DNA of 64,000 nucleotides, taken from positions 96,950,976 to 97,014,975 of the forward strand of contig CM056742.1 of NCBI GenBank assembly GCA_029851415.1. The letters are read 5' to 3'. The DNA comes from Eretmocerus hayati (lineage: Eukaryota; Arthropoda; Insecta; Hymenoptera; Aphelinidae). A program made the translations under genes and the position numbers. Position 1 is the first letter of the stretch. Each line of letters starts with the position of its first letter. The notes beneath the pieces were generated by a model. The model was not told where the DNA came from, searched no databases, and saw only the letters and a list, made by a program, of their open reading frames with translations. This document shows, piece after piece, positions 61,989 through 64,000 of this stretch.

Positions 61989-63110
61989 CTTTATATACTG
62001 CCTTCCCTCATCCAAATAGCGTCCTAGAAAAAATTGTGTATGAACCAATTGATTCAAAACTTCAGAAGACATTCTCGTGAAAGTTCTCCACATTTCCAAA
62101 ATTCCTGAAGCGGACTCAAAGAAGCACAAACCGTCTATGAGGGATTTTTTTTCATACAATTTTGTGTAAATTCTTAGAAAAAGAGCCACTGAATTTGATA
62201 AAAGAGAACTGACTCATTATTGATAGAGATAGGAGATTTTCTGATCAAGATTTGGTTTTGATGAATAAGTAATCTTGGGAACATATGAAGTTATTTTCAT
62301 TCTGATGAAGAATTATGAGATTTCCGATTTCAGATAGATGAGATGTTGATTCCATAAAATTGGTTTGAGGAAGCATTCGGGTCATCTCTTTCAGCAGCGT
62401 ATTTCCTCATAAATCAACATAACGAATGTAGAAAAAGTTATCGGGAAGGTCAATGAGTATCCATCCCTGAGATCGGCATATGAGGGGCAAGTCGGGTGAG
62501 AAATTAGCAGGATGCTTCCTCAAAGCCCTATGTGACAGTTACTAGGGTGCATCTGGGGGTTGATCTTACAACCACTGTCATATTTATGACTATGAGGAAT
62601 CATGAACTGCTCTATTCCTACTGAATCACACAATTTTTTCACTCATCATTAATTTCTGATGTATTTGTACTGAATCATTATCAAAAAATATCTAAGTAGT
62701 GCTTCCAGTGAACTTTGAATATCACCGCCTTCTGGTCGAACTGACGAGATACTGATTATTCCTGACCTTTGTGAATTCGTATCCGTATGTTATGCTCTAT
62801 GAGCGCCAGTAACCCTCCTGTACCGTTCATACCATCAAGTTGAGCTTTTCTAGCGCTAGTCGATCATCACCCAAATATAAGTTCAGTGATTTTCCGGATC
62901 TCTTTCTGCAGTCTCGTATCCGATTCATTATACGTTTATTGGACTAAAATGACAAAGACCTCATTTCATTCCACTGGAATATCTTCTCCCACCACGATCT
63001 TACGGGAACTCATCTGACGAAAACGAAAGTTTTTTTCCGATATCCCCCACCGATGTGACGATAAGATCGTCACAGCGTTTTGGCCTCTTGAAAAGTGATT
63101 CTCTCATCAG
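61989..63110. other. Intergenic sequence with no recognised gene
   Basis: AT-rich and apparently unique. Open frames are short and unconvincing. A diverged copy of the ACCAATCGATTCA motif lies at about 62,043. I see no tandem repeat, RNA gene or mobile-element boundary beyond the right TA of the foldback element. Confidence 0.55.
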
Positions 63111-63760
63111 GCCTCGGGCAGCAGCCTCAAAGCCAAGTATTCACGAAGAATACTTCTCTTTTTTGTCGAGGTGCTGCTGCCCGAGGCGACGACGACGATG
63201 CCCGAGGCAACCGGGCGCCGCGGATGCAGTTATGCCTGCTGACCGGCAACTGCGCCCGCACCAACGTCCACCGCAGTCATCAGCCTCATAGGAGACTGAT
63301 GGACCACAACCATTGCTGCAGATGACAGATGATGCCCAGGGCGATTTACCCTGGGCATACACAATGAATTCATCCGCGGAACGCGCACCTGAGGCCCGTG
63401 ACCCTTCGCGATCCCGCATACGAGGCTTGAGCTCACTCCCAGCCGTATTATCCAGCCGACAGCCGGATGATCGCCGTAGAGATAGGCCAAGGCCTCGCTT
63501 ACCCGGGTAAGCGAGTGCCAGTGCATACACGATGCACCCGGACGCGAAGATACCGGGCACCTGAGCAACCCGCGTGGCACCCTGGTAAGGGTGACACCCC
63601 CGCGCACATACCTACCTAGGTAGGTATATGTATATGTTACGTGCAAAGTCCGAAATTGTGCACTCCGGGGAGTGCACAACGGTGGTTTGTGCAAAGCCCG
63701 GTGGATCGGACTTTGCACAACGCGATTTGTGCAAAGCCCGATATGCTGAGTTTTACACAG
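63111..63760. other. Cluster of about ten consecutive hairpins and perfect palindromes
   Basis: In order: a stem of GCCTCGGGCAGCAGC (63,111) with its complement at about 63,173-63,187, enclosing AAGTATTC-ACGAA-GAATACTT (63,135-63,155); CATCAG...CTGATG (63,278-63,301); ATGCCCAGGG-N7-CCCTGGGCAT (63,332-63,358); AGGCC-AA-GGCCT (63,484-63,495); a 22-bp perfect palindrome centred on CCCGGG (63,494-63,515); GTGCAT-N5-ATGCAC (63,521-63,537); CACCCT-GGTA-AGGGTG (63,578-63,593); ATACCTACCTAGGTAGGTAT (63,608-63,627); an 11-bp stem TTGTGCACTCC-GG (63,656-63,679); and TTGTGCAAAG-N14-CTTTGCACAA (63,687-63,720). The motif GTGCAAAG[TC]CCG occurs at 63,641, 63,689 and 63,729, and inverted at about 63,707. 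The tract is GC-rich. Its nature is unknown; overlapping open frames here are not convincing genes. Confidence 0.85.
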
Positions 63761-63791
63761 AGGATCAGTGTGTATTCTGCGATGTATAGAG

Positions 63792-63838
63792 GTGAGTCGG
63801 GAAATTGCTAATAATAATAATTCAAATCATGTTTACAG
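63792..63838 (+). other. Candidate 47-nt spliceosomal intron in a leader
   Basis: It begins GTGAGT after AGAG (a strong 5' splice site), contains TGCTAAT at about 63,806-63,812 as a branch-site match, and ends TTTACAG at 63,838, about 27 nt past the branch A. The length is at the low limit for insects. It lies between the hairpin cluster and the ATG at 63,891, so it would be removed from the 5' leader. Confidence 0.35.
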
Positions 63839-63890
63839 CAGTCAGTCTCGCGAGGCCAATCACATCGACACTTATTTGAGTTACAGAATT

Positions 63891-64000
63891 ATGGATCCAA
63901 ATAGCGCTGATTCGTTTCGGGATGATTTCAATTCTAAACTCAACTCAATCATATTGAGGGATAATAAAAGTTTGATTAAGAGTGCAGTGGACTATCAAAA
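63891..64000 (+). CDS. Start of an open frame running off the window end
   Basis: ATG at 63,891 (context GAATTATGG) followed by 36 open codons to the last base. The product begins MDPNSADSFRDDFNSKL and continues with charged residues (LRDNKSLIKSA). It is hydrophilic and contains no signal peptide; I recognise no family. The frame is also open upstream past 63,790, so the start could lie earlier. Its position after the hairpin cluster and a well-formed candidate leader intron makes it the likeliest real gene start in the right arm, whether host or element-derived. Only the continuation beyond the window could tell. Confidence 0.4.
   Translation, partial: MDPNSADSFRDDFNSKLNSIILRDNKSLIKSAVDYQ

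Noticed and set aside
63280..63310. Hammerhead ribozyme core
   Set aside because: CTGATGG at about 63,296 resembles the conserved CTGATGA but differs at a core base, and no paired GAAA segment in the right position was found.
63141..63718. Minus-strand open frames of 139 and 162 codons
   Set aside because: They cross the palindrome cluster; GC-rich composition lengthens chance frames, and two frames overlap with no recognisable product.
63640..63760. Parvovirus-like terminal hairpin
   Set aside because: Nested GC-rich palindromes invite the comparison, but there is no recognisable viral protein in the window, and the hairpins are sequential and not one T-shaped terminus. Kept only as a possibility in the finding.

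Overview
The window is eukaryotic, most likely from an arthropod and plausibly an insect. It has no operons or bacterial signals. It carries a CR1/L2-type non-LTR retrotransposon with an AATAAA and microsatellite tail, a fragment of a multi-copy protein family that I recall from arthropod genomes, satellite DNA, foldback elements and AT-rich intergenic sequence. The species cannot be read from the sequence.

Positions 1 to about 49,157 are one uninterrupted satellite array of roughly 480 monomers alternating between 103 and 102 bp (a 205-bp dimer, about 58% GC). Over this runs a nested set of higher-order repeats with offsets of 820, 1,538, 2,153, 2,460, 2,560, 2,974 and 5,534 bp. The stretch from about 17 to 36 kb consists of near-identical large blocks, which suggests very recent amplification. 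The many short open frames in the array, on both strands, are by-products of the repeat and not genes.

The array stops abruptly at about 49,158 inside the reading frame of an N-terminally truncated protein (321 codons survive). After it comes a degenerate tandem repeat of about 135 bp. That repeat is interrupted by an island of about four satellite monomers in the opposite orientation (50,375-50,767). A 5'-truncated LINE follows (about 51,640-53,219).

The right 13 kb is a mosaic of repeats: a hairpin-rich tract that the LINE appears to have split (51,400-51,640 and 53,220-53,665), a 26-bp perfect inverted repeat (54,048/54,740), a 163-bp tandem repeat (about 56,605-57,690), a duplicated 97-bp block with 18-bp subrepeats, a degenerate ~325-bp duplication, and a 2.2-kb TA-flanked foldback element whose arms contain subrepeats and which encloses a second palindrome and a GC-rich insert (59,757-61,986). 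The last 900 bases hold about ten successive hairpins and perfect palindromes (63,111-63,760), a canonical-looking 47-nt intron candidate and an open frame that runs off the end. This palindrome tract is the best candidate for something undescribed.

No complete, confidently functional host gene is present. The window looks like heterochromatin at the edge of a satellite array, or like a repeat-rich segment next to one.
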